Assembly (NCBI GenBank): GCA_963663845.2
Contig: OY760650.2
Span: forward strand, 2,170,001-2,234,000
Source: Versatilivorator sp963663845
GTDB taxonomy: Bacteria > Acidobacteriota > Terriglobia > Versatilivoradales > Versatilivoraceae
Direction of reading: 5' to 3'
DNA: 64,000 nucleotides
Below, piece after piece: positions 8,759 through 16,632 of the stretch. Both the position numbers and the translations under genes were made by a program. Each line of letters opens with the position of its first letter. The first letter of the stretch is position 1. The notes under the pieces were generated by a model. The model was not told the origin of the DNA. It searched no databases and was given only the letters and a program-made list of their open reading frames with translations.

Positions 8759-9597
8759 CTACCAATCAACGACCGAGCCGTCGTCGGCGTCGTAGGTTTC
8801 CGGATTGCGCCAGTCGTGGCCGACCTTCGAGGCCAGAGCCTCCTCGTCGATTTCGATCCCCAGGCCCGGTCCCGTCGGCAGGTCGATGTAGCCCTCCCTG
8901 ACCTGGAAGGGTTTCTTGAGATAGCCCTCTCCCAGGCTCACCTGTTCCTGGCAAAGAAAATTGGGAATCGAGGCCGCCATCTGCAGCCCGGAGGCCAGGG
9001 AAATGGGTCCCAGGGGGTTGTGGGGGGCCAGCGTGGCATAGTGGGCCTCGGCCATTCCCGCAATGAGGCGAACCTCGGTAATGCCGCCGGCATGGCACAG
9101 GTCGGGTTGCAGGATCGAGGCCGCCCCCTTCTCCAGTATTTCTCTGAAACCCCACTTGGTGAAAATGCGCTCGCCGGTGGCGATGGGCAGGTGGGTGCCC
9201 CGGGCGATTTCGGCCATGACGTCCACGTTCTGGCAATTGACCGGCTCCTCGATGAACATGGGCTGGATTCCAACTCCTGGACGGCGGTGGCGCAGGTCCG
9301 GGCCCGACCCTCCAGGATCGGTTCTCCCCAGCCGGCGATTCCCGCATTGGTGTGGATCTTCAGGAACAGCCAGCGGGGCTTCACCAGAAAGGTCTCCAAC
9401 CGGGTGATGCGCATGAGCTCCCGGGCTCGTGTTCGCCGGGGTTCCGGGGGAGAGGCGGCGGCCGCCGAGGGCGCTCCTCCCGATCCCGCCGCCTGGGCGG
9501 CGCCCAACCCGATCATTCCGGCAGTGCCCTTGAGCAGAGACCGCCGCGGCAGTTTTTGGTCGTCGAGCGATTTTTTCTTCAAGGCCCATCTCCCCAA
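8759..9597 (-). pseudogene. broken Tat-exported enolase-superfamily (galactonate dehydratase-like) gene
   Basis: The frame starting at 9597 encodes a twin-arginine signal (LPRRSLLKGTAGMIGLGAA) and the N-terminal capping domain up to GWGEPILEGRARTCATAVQELE. Near 9275 it passes directly, with a frame shift, into the C-terminal barrel: PMFIEEPVN, LPIATGERIFTKWGF, ASILQPDLCHAGGITE, LAPHNPLGPISLA and GLGIEIDEEAL. About 150 residues of the barrel are missing in between, including the KxK catalytic lysines and the first metal-binding Asp of the family. The retained Glu ligands and the APH histidine show ancestry with DgoD-type dehydratases. The total length, 839 bases, is not a multiple of three. 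A deletion pseudogene is the simplest reading; an assembly error is possible. Confidence 0.85.
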
Positions 9598-9658
9598 AAG
9601 GGACGGCTTCAGGTCGGACGTTTCAGGAAAAACCCCGCCATTCTAACATCCCACCCCC

Positions 9659-10357
9659 TCAGCGGGCATCGATCACCTGCCGAATTCGCCGGAAGACGGA
9701 ATCGAACATGGGCTGCGTGAGCCTTCCGGTGAAGGTGTTCTGCTGGCTGGGGTGAAAGGAGGCCAGCAGCAGGCGGTCGCCGCTCAGGGGGACCTCCAGG
9801 CCATGGGCAAAGCGTGGACGCCTGAGGCGGCGATTGCCGCGGTAGAGGTCCCAGGCATTGTCGAAGGCGATTCGGCCCAACGCCAGCACCACCCGCACCC
9901 TGTTCAACCGCTCCCATTCGAATTGCAGGTAGGGACGACAGTTCCGGATCTCCTGCGGGGTGGGCTTGTTGGACGGAGGGGCGCAGTGGATGACGGCGGT
10001 GATGTAGCAGTCGATCAGTCTCAGCCGATCGTGGCGGTGGGTGGATTGGGGATGGCTGGCGAAGCCGTGTCGATGGAGGGCGCCATAGAGCCACTCCCCG
10101 CTTCGGTCCCCGGTGAACATGCGGCCGGTTCGGTTGGCCCCGTGAGCAGCCGGGGCCAGCCCCACCACCAACAGGCGGGCGTCATCCCTTCCCAGGCTGG
10201 GCACCGGCCGGGCCCAATAGTCCCAGTGCCGGAATCGGGCCACCTTTTGCCGGGCGGTCTGCTCGCGCCAGGCGTTCAATCGAGGGCACAGGCGGCAGGC
10301 GGGAATCTCCGCCTGCAGGTGGTCAAGGTCGTCGATCTCGGAAAGATTCGGTGCCAA
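9659..10357 (-). CDS. family 5 uracil-DNA glycosylase (UDGb)
   Basis: A 232-residue enzyme excising uracil and other deaminated bases from DNA. Motif 1, GLAPAAHGANRTGRMFTGD, is the family 5 form, in which the polar Asp/Asn of other UDGs is replaced by Ala. Motif 2 is HPSQQNTFTGRLT. Cysteines CRLCPR near the N terminus, together with Cys in DCYITAVIHCAPP and EIRNC, match the 4Fe-4S ligands of families 4 and 5. The ATG at 10357 (MAPNLSEIDDL) is the only good start. It is not obviously linked to its neighbours, though a second DNA glycosylase lies at 337-1254. Confidence 0.9.
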   Translation of the reverse strand: MAPNLSEIDDLDHLQAEIPACRLCPRLNAWREQTARQKVARFRHWDYWARPVPSLGRDDARLLVVGLAPAAHGANRTGRMFTGDRSGEWLYGALHRHGFASHPQSTHRHDRLRLIDCYITAVIHCAPPSNKPTPQEIRNCRPYLQFEWERLNRVRVVLALGRIAFDNAWDLYRGNRRLRRPRFAHGLEVPLSGDRLLLASFHPSQQNTFTGRLTQPMFDSVFRRIRQVIDAR

Positions 10358-10501
10358 CAGGTAAGACTCGGTGGGATCAAAGGCCCGGGTTTCGGGGATT
10401 GAGGGAGTAGCCGCGGCGACGGATTGGAAGGGAGCAGGGAAAAAGGCGGCCGGATCCCCTGCCGAGGCGAGAGGGACAAGCGCTGTCCGGCAGGTCCACC
10501 C

Positions 10502-10538
10502 AAAAGAAAAAGCCCTGAAGCTGACCCGGCTTCAGGGC
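10502..10538 (-). terminator. Rho-independent terminator of the cold-shock gene
   Basis: A ten-base-pair stem, GCCCTGAAGC (10512-10521) against GCTTCAGGGC (10529-10538), with a seven-base loop. Read leftward it is followed by a T-rich run (10511-10502, TTTTTCTTTT). It stands 30 bases past the cold-shock gene stop. Confidence 0.9.
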
Positions 10539-10567
10539 CTGGAAACAACGTCCTGACGGAAACCGGT

Positions 10568-10795
10568 CTACAGGACCGTCTCTTCTTCGTCGGACGTGAC
10601 CACTTCCTGCGCCTGCAGACCCTTGGGTCCCTGCACGACCGTGAATTCCACCGACTGTCCTTCTTCCAGGGTGCGGTAGCCCTCGGCCTGAATCGCGGTG
10701 TGGTGGACGAAGACGTCGCCACCCTGACTGCGCTCAATGAAGCCGTAACCCTTGGAGTTGTTGAACCACTTGACTTTTCCGGTCTCTCTGCTCAT
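10568..10795 (-). CDS. CspA-family cold-shock protein
   Basis: A 75-residue single cold-shock domain that binds single-stranded RNA or DNA as a chaperone. It opens TGKVKWFNNSKGYGFIER, which holds the KGYGFI RNP1 motif, then DVFVHHTAI with RNP2, and ends in an acidic tail (VTSDEEETVL). The Csp barrel is complete. The start ATG at 10795 is preceded by AAAGGAG. It is a single-gene unit with its own promoter at 10968-10995, a leader of about 165 bases and a terminator at 10502-10538, an arrangement like E. coli cspA. Confidence 0.95.
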   Translation of the reverse strand: MSRETGKVKWFNNSKGYGFIERSQGGDVFVHHTAIQAEGYRTLEEGQSVEFTVVQGPKGLQAQEVVTSDEEETVL

Positions 10796-10801
10796 GGACT
10801 T

Positions 10802-10864
10802 CGAGGCTCCTTTCGCATCGTTGGGGAGGTGTCGTAGATGTTTTTACAACTTGAAGAAGCCTCG
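10802..10864 (-). promoter_or_regulatory. leader hairpin overlapping the cold-shock gene ribosome binding site
   Basis: In the leftward transcript, CGAGGCT from 10864-10858 can pair with AGCCTCG from 10808-10802. The second arm directly adjoins and partly covers the AAAGGAG Shine-Dalgarno (about 10807-10814) in front of the start at 10795. A temperature-responsive stem masking the ribosome binding site is an inference from position; only the complementarity is seen. Confidence 0.5.
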
Positions 10865-10967
10865 AAAAAAAGGGGAGCCTGCAGACAACCGGACCGCCAG
10901 GGGGAACAACCTCGTTTTCGACATGCTTGCAATCTCAAATCCCTAAAAACATTACAACGGGTGCGAA

Positions 10968-10995
10968 AGTATACGGAAACAACCTAGACTGTCAA
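10968..10995 (-). promoter_or_regulatory. sigma-70 promoter of the cold-shock gene
   Basis: On the minus strand TTGACA (10995-10990), a 16-base spacer and TATACT (10973-10968) form a near-consensus promoter. Transcription would begin near 10961, giving an untranslated leader of about 165 bases before the cold-shock ORF. Confidence 0.75.
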
Positions 10996-11016
10996 GAGAG
11001 CCTTTTGCAAAAGGCT
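10996..11016. repeat. perfect 20-bp palindrome
   Basis: GAGCCTTTTGCAAAAGGCTC is a perfect palindrome just upstream of the cold-shock promoter; it could be a protein binding site or the end of the adjoining dispersed repeat. A related sequence without full symmetry occurs near 11920-11940. Confidence 0.45.
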
Positions 11017-11036
11017 CGAGAGGCGGTGCTTTTCGG

Positions 11037-11287
11037 AAGGGTGCTTCCTATTCGCCGCCTTCGCGGCTGGGTCGGTGCAGAACCCATACGACCCCAGGCT
11101 TCCGCCTGGGGCTATCCTGAGCCGCAGCTTCGCAGCTCTATAAGGATGGCTTGTAGGGGGCGTCTCGTCGGATACCCACGCCAACCGCAGCTTCGCAGCT
11201 CTCCCCTAACCCACGATACTGCAATGGGGAACGTGCTTGTTTATCTGGAATGAAGCGTTTGCAAGAATCGGTAGAGGGATCTTTTCC
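11037..11287 (+). repeat. dispersed repeat R2, copy 1
   Basis: About 250 bases shared, at high similarity, with the inverted copy at 20715-20963 and the diverged copy at 46919-47128. Shared landmarks are GTGCTTCCTATTCGCCGC, GAACCCATACGACCCC, CAGCTCTATAAGGATGGC, CAGCTCTCCCCTAACCC and GGAATGAAGCGTTTGCAA. It has several GC-rich short inverted repeats (for example CCCCAGGC/GCCTGGGG at 11092-11113) and no open reading frame shared between copies. Confidence 0.8.
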
Positions 11288-11294
11288 GGGAATG

Positions 11295-11381
11295 GCCACA
11301 AAAGGCACAAAAAAGAACCCTCCGATCGTCAAGACTCGAAATCAAGCCACTCCTTTTGTGCCTTTTGTGCTTTTTGTGGTG
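11295..11381. repeat. inverted repeat of CACAAAAGG units
   Basis: CCACAAAAGGCACAAAAAAG at 11295-11314 is complemented by CTTTTGTGCCTTTTGTGC and TTTTTGTGG at 11353-11381. The unit CACAAAAGG is repeated within each arm. No gene is associated with it. Confidence 0.5.
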
Positions 11382-11451
11382 AATGCCGGAGCTACCAGCC
11401 CTTCACCTTTGCCGCCTCCATGCCATTCCCGATTGGGAATCTGCAAGAGAC

Positions 11452-11850
11452 TCAAGTTTTTTTTCGAAACTGCCTCAACTCGAATCCCTTGGCGAATACA
11501 TAGGCCACCAGCGCCACCACGAAGACCACCAGGAGCATCCAGGCAATGCCCTGGAGGGTCTCGATGATGGTCCGATAGACCTCCAGCGTCCACCGCTCCG
11601 GCGTCAGGACCAGTATCTCTTCGTCCTTCTGGGGCGCCGAGATATACCGTTCCAACTGGTGGATGCGGACGCCTGAAGAGATGCCGACGACGTAGGCCGC
11701 GAACTTGATGTAGCGGTGCCAGGCCCCGCCCAGATCCTCCTCTACGATCCGATGGAGTATGGAAGCGATGGGCCGGTCGAACAGGCGCACCACGCCATAC
11801 GACACTGCCAGGGCAATAAGAAAAGTGATGATCAGCAGTGTGAAGAACAT
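11452..11850 (-). CDS. small two-helix membrane protein, unknown
   Basis: A 132-residue protein I do not recognise. It has a membrane segment at residues 2-23 (FFTLLIITFLIALAVSYGVV) and another at about 100-122 (GIAWMLLVVFVVALVAYVFA). The central loop contains RLFDRPIASILHRIVEEDLGGAWHRYIKFAAYVVGISSGVRIHQLE. Both ends are likely cytoplasmic, with a basic tail (RQFRKKT). Base composition and periodicity look coding. It sits alone 150 bases downstream of pilC, between repeats and the pilus block; a functional link to pili is only positional. Confidence 0.6.
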   Translation of the reverse strand: MFFTLLIITFLIALAVSYGVVRLFDRPIASILHRIVEEDLGGAWHRYIKFAAYVVGISSGVRIHQLERYISAPQKDEEILVLTPERWTLEVYRTIIETLQGIAWMLLVVFVVALVAYVFAKGFELRQFRKKT

Positions 11851-12000
11851 CAGTTACCGAAGCCTCCCAGTGAGGGTTTCCGAGTTGGCATGGGACGATG
11901 GTCGACGTATCAACGTCAAAGGAGCCTCTTGCAAAAGGGTCAACTGAGACACTACCAGGAATTTGGCCCGAAGTGAATCCGGTTGGACCTGCCGGATGCC

Positions 12001-13089
12001 TTACACTACCGACAGCCTGGCGATCAGCGAGAACAGCGGCAGGTACATGGAAATGACGATCCCGCCGACCAGCAGTCCCAGCAGCAGGATCAGCAGGGGC
12101 TCCAGGGCGGTCAACAGATCGGATACGGCGGCGTCGACCTCGTCTTCATGGAACTCGGCCAGCTTGGTCAACATGGCGTCCAGGGCGCCCGTCTGCTCCC
12201 CCACCGCCACCATCTGAGTGACGATGGGCGGGAATACCCGGGAGTTCCGGAGGGTCTCGGCCATGGCCTTCCCCTCCCGGACGGCGCCTCGGGTCCTGAA
12301 GACGGCTTCCTCCACCACCGCGTTGCCTGCCGTTCCGGCGGTAATGGCCAGAGATTCCAGGATCGGCACTCCGCCGGAGAGGAGCGTGGCCAGGGTTCTG
12401 GAGAACCTGGAGATGGCGATCTTGCCCATCACCCCTCCCAGGATGGGAATCTTCAGGAGGGCCCGGTCGATGGCATGGCGGCCGCCCGGGGTGGCGTAGT
12501 AGCGCCTCAAGACGTAGCCGAGCCCGAAGGCGCCGAGCATGAGGAACGGAAGGGAATGACCGACCCCTTGGCTGGTGGCTATCACCACCCGGGTCGGCCA
12601 GGGAAGCTCGGCCTGGAGGCTGCTGAAGAGAGTGGCGAACATCGGCACCACCTTCCACAGGATCAGAAGCACGATCGCCATGGCCACCGCCAGGACCACC
12701 GCCGGATAGACCATGGCGGATACCACCGCACGCCTCAACTTGACCGCCTTCTCGATGTAGTTGGACAGCCTCCGGAGAATGGTGTCCAGGATGCCCCCGG
12801 CCTCTCCCGCGGCCACCATGCTGCTGTAGAGGCGATCGAAGACCCGGGGGTGTCGTTCCAGCGCCGCCGCCAGGGAAGATCCGTTCTCGACGTCCTCCCT
12901 CACCGCTTGCAGCACGCTTTGAAAGGGGCTGTTTTCCTGCTGTTGTCCCAAGGACTCCAGGCACTGCACCAGAGGCAGGCCGGCATCGATCATGACCGAC
13001 AATTGCCGGGTGAAGACCGCCAGTTCCCTGGGTTTGACCCGACCTCGCCTCCGCGAAAACAAGCGGCGGCCGCCCTTTTCCCTGATCAT
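12001..13089 (-). CDS. pilC: type IV pilus inner-membrane platform protein (GspF/PilC)
   Basis: A 362-residue T2SSF-family platform protein that couples the PilB and PilT motors to pilin movement. Two GspF repeats are visible: LAVFTRQLSVMIDAGLPLVQCLE near the N terminus and SRFSRTLATLLSGGVPILESLAIT in the second half. Membrane segments occur at about 125-150 (AVVLAVAMAIVLLILWKV), 175-195, and the C-terminal LEPLLILLLGLLVGGIVISMYLPLFSL. It lacks the roughly 50-residue leader of longer PilC proteins. Its ATG overlaps the pilT stop by one base (TGATG), implying translational coupling. Last gene of pilB-pilT-pilC. Confidence 0.9.
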   Translation of the reverse strand: MIREKGGRRLFSRRRGRVKPRELAVFTRQLSVMIDAGLPLVQCLESLGQQQENSPFQSVLQAVREDVENGSSLAAALERHPRVFDRLYSSMVAAGEAGGILDTILRRLSNYIEKAVKLRRAVVSAMVYPAVVLAVAMAIVLLILWKVVPMFATLFSSLQAELPWPTRVVIATSQGVGHSLPFLMLGAFGLGYVLRRYYATPGGRHAIDRALLKIPILGGVMGKIAISRFSRTLATLLSGGVPILESLAITAGTAGNAVVEEAVFRTRGAVREGKAMAETLRNSRVFPPIVTQMVAVGEQTGALDAMLTKLAEFHEDEVDAAVSDLLTALEPLLILLLGLLVGGIVISMYLPLFSLIARLSVV

Positions 13090-14231
13090 CACGGGCCTGA
13101 CCTGCTCTTTTTGTCCACCAGTGTCCCCGACCTCCTTTCCGGTCCGATCCCGACCCCTCTTCCCCGGTTGAGCATCTGGCGCAATTCGTCCGGATTGATC
13201 GAGTATTCCAGGGCCGTATCGCGGTCGATCCGTCCGGCCAGGAACAGATCGGCCAACGACTGGTTGAAGGTTTGCATGCCGTGCATTCCCCGGCCCATCT
13301 GCATGGCCGATTCCAGTTGATGCACCTTGTCCTCCCGGATCAGGTTGCGGATGGCCGCGTTCGGAACCATGACCTCCATGGCCAGGGCCCTGCCGGAACC
13401 GTTGGCCCGGGGGAGAAGGGCCTGGCAGGCGATGCCCTCCAATACCAGCGAGAGCTGGGCTCGGACCTGGGACTGCTGGTGGGCGGGAAAGACATCGATG
13501 ACGCGATGGATGGTGGAGGCCGCCGACCGGGTATGCAGGGTTCCCAGGGTGAGATGCCCGGTCTCCGCAATCCGCAGGGCCGCCTCCATCGTCTCCAGGT
13601 CGCGCAGCTCTCCGATGAGCACCACGTCGGGGTCCTGGCGCAAAGCGGCCCGCAAGGCCGCCGCAAAGGACCGGGTATCGGAGTGAACCTCCCTTTGGTT
13701 GACCAGGCAACTCCGGTGGTCGTGGAGGAACTCGATGGGATCTTCAACGGTCAGGATATGGGCCTGCCGATCGCTGTTGATCCGGTCGATCATGGCGGCC
13801 AGGGTAGTGGACTTCCCGCTGCCGCTGGCGCCGGTCACCAGGATGAGGCCCCGGGGCTTGCGGCAGAATGTCCTCAGCACCGGCGGCAGATCGAGGGAGT
13901 CGAGGCTCCTGACCCGCAAGGGAATGGCCCGAAAAACGCCCCCCACGGCGCCCCTCTGGTTGAAGCAGTTGCCTCGAAACCGGGCCAACCCTCCGATCCC
14001 AAAGGAAAAGTCGAGTTCCAGGCCCTCTTCCAGGTGTCGCTTCTGGTCGGCGGTCAGCACGCTGTAGACCAGCCGTCGGGTGTCCTCGGCCGTCAGGGGC
14101 GAAATTTCCTTCAGGGGGCCGAGGCGTCCGTCCACCCGAACCCGGGGATGAGAGCCGGTGGCGAGGTGGAGATCGGACGCTCCCATTTCGGTCATTTTCT
14201 CGAGCAGTTCGGGCAGGGACGGAACTTGCAT
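13089..14231 (-). CDS. pilT: type IV pilus retraction ATPase
   Basis: A 380-residue secretion ATPase powering pilus retraction at the inner membrane. The N-terminal domain begins ELLEKMTEMGASDLHLATGSHPRVRVDG, typical of PilT. Walker A is GASGSGKST at residues 134-142, the Asp box is ILTVEDPIEFLH, Walker B is VVLIGELRDLETMEAALRIAETGHLTLGTLHT, and the C-terminal part has a variant AIRNLIREDKVHQLESAMQMGR in place of the usual AIRNLIRE motif, which it keeps intact. The ATG at 14231 starts the conserved domain; the open frame upstream is read-through of the 250-bp element. C-terminal residues after 350 are basic and unlike model PilT. Confidence 0.93.
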   Translation of the reverse strand: MQVPSLPELLEKMTEMGASDLHLATGSHPRVRVDGRLGPLKEISPLTAEDTRRLVYSVLTADQKRHLEEGLELDFSFGIGGLARFRGNCFNQRGAVGGVFRAIPLRVRSLDSLDLPPVLRTFCRKPRGLILVTGASGSGKSTTLAAMIDRINSDRQAHILTVEDPIEFLHDHRSCLVNQREVHSDTRSFAAALRAALRQDPDVVLIGELRDLETMEAALRIAETGHLTLGTLHTRSAASTIHRVIDVFPAHQQSQVRAQLSLVLEGIACQALLPRANGSGRALAMEVMVPNAAIRNLIREDKVHQLESAMQMGRGMHGMQTFNQSLADLFLAGRIDRDTALEYSINPDELRQMLNRGRGVGIGPERRSGTLVDKKSRSGP

Positions 14232-14279
14232 GGAAAACCTCGGTATCGGGCCGAATGGACGACCTTCACGGAGCCGCCG

Positions 14280-14529
14280 CTGGCCCGCAATTCTCACCAG
14301 GTCGCTGGAGGCAGGACAAAAGCAGTTTGTCTTCAGTGCCTTGATTGGCTCCATGTCAAGGGCTTGCCGACTACAGACGGCGCTGGGCATGCCTTGGCTG
14401 GTTCTTTTCCCTCCAGCGCGCACAGGCTCCCTCGACCGTAGAAACCGCTACGCTCTTCGGTCGCGAGCACGCGCTGGAGGGAAAATTCCTGCGCCATGAT
14501 CATGCCCCCTGGTGAGAAATGCGGGCTAG
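14280..14529 (+). mobile_element. 250-bp MITE-like element, copy A
   Basis: A 250-base element between pilB and pilT. The right end CTGGTGAGAAATGCGGGCTA(G) and a left end with two substitutions form about 21-bp terminal inverted repeats. It matches copy B at 19523 almost base for base in the same orientation and copy C at 62691 in the opposite orientation. An internal nested hairpin has outer arms TTTTCCCTCCAGCGCG (from 14405) and CGCGCTGGAGGGAAAA (to 14485). No coding capacity is evident, so it would be non-autonomous. The pilB stop codon TAG (14528-14526) lies inside the right terminal repeat. Confidence 0.85.
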
Positions 14530-16256
14530 CGGGCGGTCTCGCGCAGGATCTCTTCCAGGGTAGTGACGCCATCGCGGATCTTTTGCAGCCCGCTGGCCCG
14601 CAAGGTGATCATCCCTTCCCGGATGGCCATCTGCTTGAGTTGGGCGGCGGTCCCGCCCCTCAGAATGAGTTCCCTGAGTCCATCGCCGATCTCCATCACC
14701 TCGAACAGTCCCACCCGGCCCTTGTAGCCCGTGCGGTTGCAGGCGTCGCAACCCGGGCCTCGCCAGGTGAGGATCTCCGGCGCCTCGGAAGGCGAGAATC
14801 CCGCCTCGATGAGGCTTTCGACCGGCGGCTCGGCCGCTTGCCTGCATTGGCGGCAGATGCGGCGGACCAGCCGCTGGGCGCAGATCAAGTGGACCGAAGT
14901 CGCCACCAGGAAGGGCTCCACGCCCATATTGGTGAGGCGGATGACGGTGGAGGCGGCATCGTTGGTGTGCAGGGTGCTGAGCACCAGGTGGCCGGTCAGA
15001 GCCGCCTTGATGGCGATCTCGGCCGTTTCCAGGTCGCGCACCTCGCCCACCAGCACGATGTTGGGATCCTGTCGCAGGAAGGCCCGCAGGGCAGTGGCGA
15101 AGGTCAATCCGATCGGCTCCTTGACCTGGACCTGGTTGATCCCCGGCAAGTTGAACTCGACCGGGTCCTCGGCGGTCAGGATGTTGGTTTCCATGCGGTT
15201 CAGGCGGGTGATGGAGGAATAGAGGGTGCTGGTCTTGCCGCTGCCGGTGGGGCCCGTCACCAGCACCATCCCGTAAGGCTTCAGGATGGCCGACTCGAAC
15301 CGGCGCAGGGAGTCCGGCTCGAAACCCAGTCGGGTCATGTCCAGCACCAGGCGATCCCGATCGAGCAACCGCAGAACCACCTTTTCACCGTGCAGGGTGG
15401 GCAGGACCGACACTCGAAGGTCGAGGTCTGCGACCCGACCCTCCCTGGCCAGTCGGATCTTCATGCGGCCGTCCTGCGGCAGGCGCTTTTCCGAGATGTC
15501 CAGCTTGGCCATGATCTTGATTCTGGAGGTCACGGCGTCTTTCTGGCTCAGGGGAGGGGTCATGACGGTGCTCAAGAGGCCGTCGATGCGAAAACGCACC
15601 CGAAGCTCCTGCTCGTAGGGCTCGATATGGATGTCGCTGGCCCCCTGCTTCAGGGCGCTGGACAGGATCCGGTTGACCAGCTTGACGACGGGGGCTTCCT
15701 CGGTCGCCTGCCCCGCGTCTTCCATGGCAACGGGCGCCTGGGTGGCCCGGCTCCGTTCGGGTTCGTCGCGAGCCGCCGGTCCGCTCTCGAGGGAGGCGCC
15801 TGCGCCCGCCGGCTCGAGCTCCTGGGTCGGGCCGCCGCCATAGTGCTTTCGGACGGCCGCCCGGATGGCGGACTCGGCGGCCACCACCGGCTCGATGGTG
15901 AAGCCCGTCATGAATTGCAGGTCGTCCATGGCCAGGACGTCGGTGGGGTCGATGGCGGCGACGGTCAGGGTCGAGCCTTTGCGACTGAGCGGCAGGACCT
16001 GGTATTTCCGGGCCGTCTCCGGCGGAATGAGCTTGACCACCGAGGGGTCGACCTTGAAGAAGGGGAGGTTGATGGAGGGCAGGCCGAACTGGCGGCACAG
16101 GATGGCGCTGATGTCCTCGCCGCTGACCCATCCCAACCGGATCAGGCAATATCCCAGCCGGCCTCCGTGGACCCTCTGGTACTCCAGGGCCTGCCGGAGC
16201 TGCTGCCGGCTGATGAGGTTTTCTCTGACCAGCAGGTCACCGAGGTTTGCCGCCAC
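14526..16256 (-). CDS. pilB: type IV pilus extension ATPase (PilB/GspE)
   Basis: A 576-residue ATPase driving pilus polymerisation. The N-terminal T2SSE domain (about 1-140) begins NLGDLLVRENLISRQQLRQALEYQ. The ATPase core has QGASDIHIEPYEQELRVRFRIDG, Walker A GPTGSGKTSTLYS, EDPVEFNLPGINQVQV, Walker B NIVLVGEVRDLETAEIAIKAALTGHLVLSTLHTNDA. A zinc-binding tetracysteine is visible (CRQCRQ and CDACNRTGYKGRVGLFEV). The start is GTG at 16256 behind GGGAGAGG. First gene of pilB-pilT-pilC; the 250-bp element interrupts the pilB-pilT junction and supplies its stop codon. Confidence 0.95.
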   Translation of the reverse strand: MAANLGDLLVRENLISRQQLRQALEYQRVHGGRLGYCLIRLGWVSGEDISAILCRQFGLPSINLPFFKVDPSVVKLIPPETARKYQVLPLSRKGSTLTVAAIDPTDVLAMDDLQFMTGFTIEPVVAAESAIRAAVRKHYGGGPTQELEPAGAGASLESGPAARDEPERSRATQAPVAMEDAGQATEEAPVVKLVNRILSSALKQGASDIHIEPYEQELRVRFRIDGLLSTVMTPPLSQKDAVTSRIKIMAKLDISEKRLPQDGRMKIRLAREGRVADLDLRVSVLPTLHGEKVVLRLLDRDRLVLDMTRLGFEPDSLRRFESAILKPYGMVLVTGPTGSGKTSTLYSSITRLNRMETNILTAEDPVEFNLPGINQVQVKEPIGLTFATALRAFLRQDPNIVLVGEVRDLETAEIAIKAALTGHLVLSTLHTNDAASTVIRLTNMGVEPFLVATSVHLICAQRLVRRICRQCRQAAEPPVESLIEAGFSPSEAPEILTWRGPGCDACNRTGYKGRVGLFEVMEIGDGLRELILRGGTAAQLKQMAIREGMITLRASGLQKIRDGVTTLEEILRETAR

Positions 16257-16487
16257 CAGTCAAGCCTCTCCCAGGCACGCGCACGCCCAAAACCGCAGGA
16301 AACGGGATTGAGATGGGTGATGAACCGAGGGAGTCGAACTGAGGGAGGTTACTGGCCTTCATCCTATTGGGGGGACCGGCCTTTGTCAAGGGAATGGAGG
16401 GGGGGGATCAGGACTATCCCACGCACCCTCATTCAGGGTGACCGACAGGTCAAGGTCCCCGAATCACACCTGCATTCCATGTGGAAT

Positions 16488-16574
16488 TGTAGGGGCGCCC
16501 CTTGTGGGTGCCCCCTGCGCGGCGCTGACCGGGCGAACGGGAACAACCGGACAACCACAAGGGTTGCCCCTACA
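16488..16574 (+). repeat. REP-like hairpin repeat, copy 1
   Basis: The element begins TGTAGGGGCGCCCCTTGTGG and ends CCACAAGGGTTGCCCCTACA, forming terminal inverted repeats around about 50 GC-rich bases. Outside it, CCATGTGGAAT (from 16478) and GATTCCGCATGG extend the pairing. Relatives lie at 45245 and 56569. It occupies most of the 376-base gap between pilB and glmM; the remainder of the gap shows nothing recognisable. Confidence 0.8.
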
Positions 16575-16632
16575 TTCGACGATTCCGCATGGGATGGCCC
16601 TGGGCCGGGAATGGAGGGGAGGCAGGGCTCGC

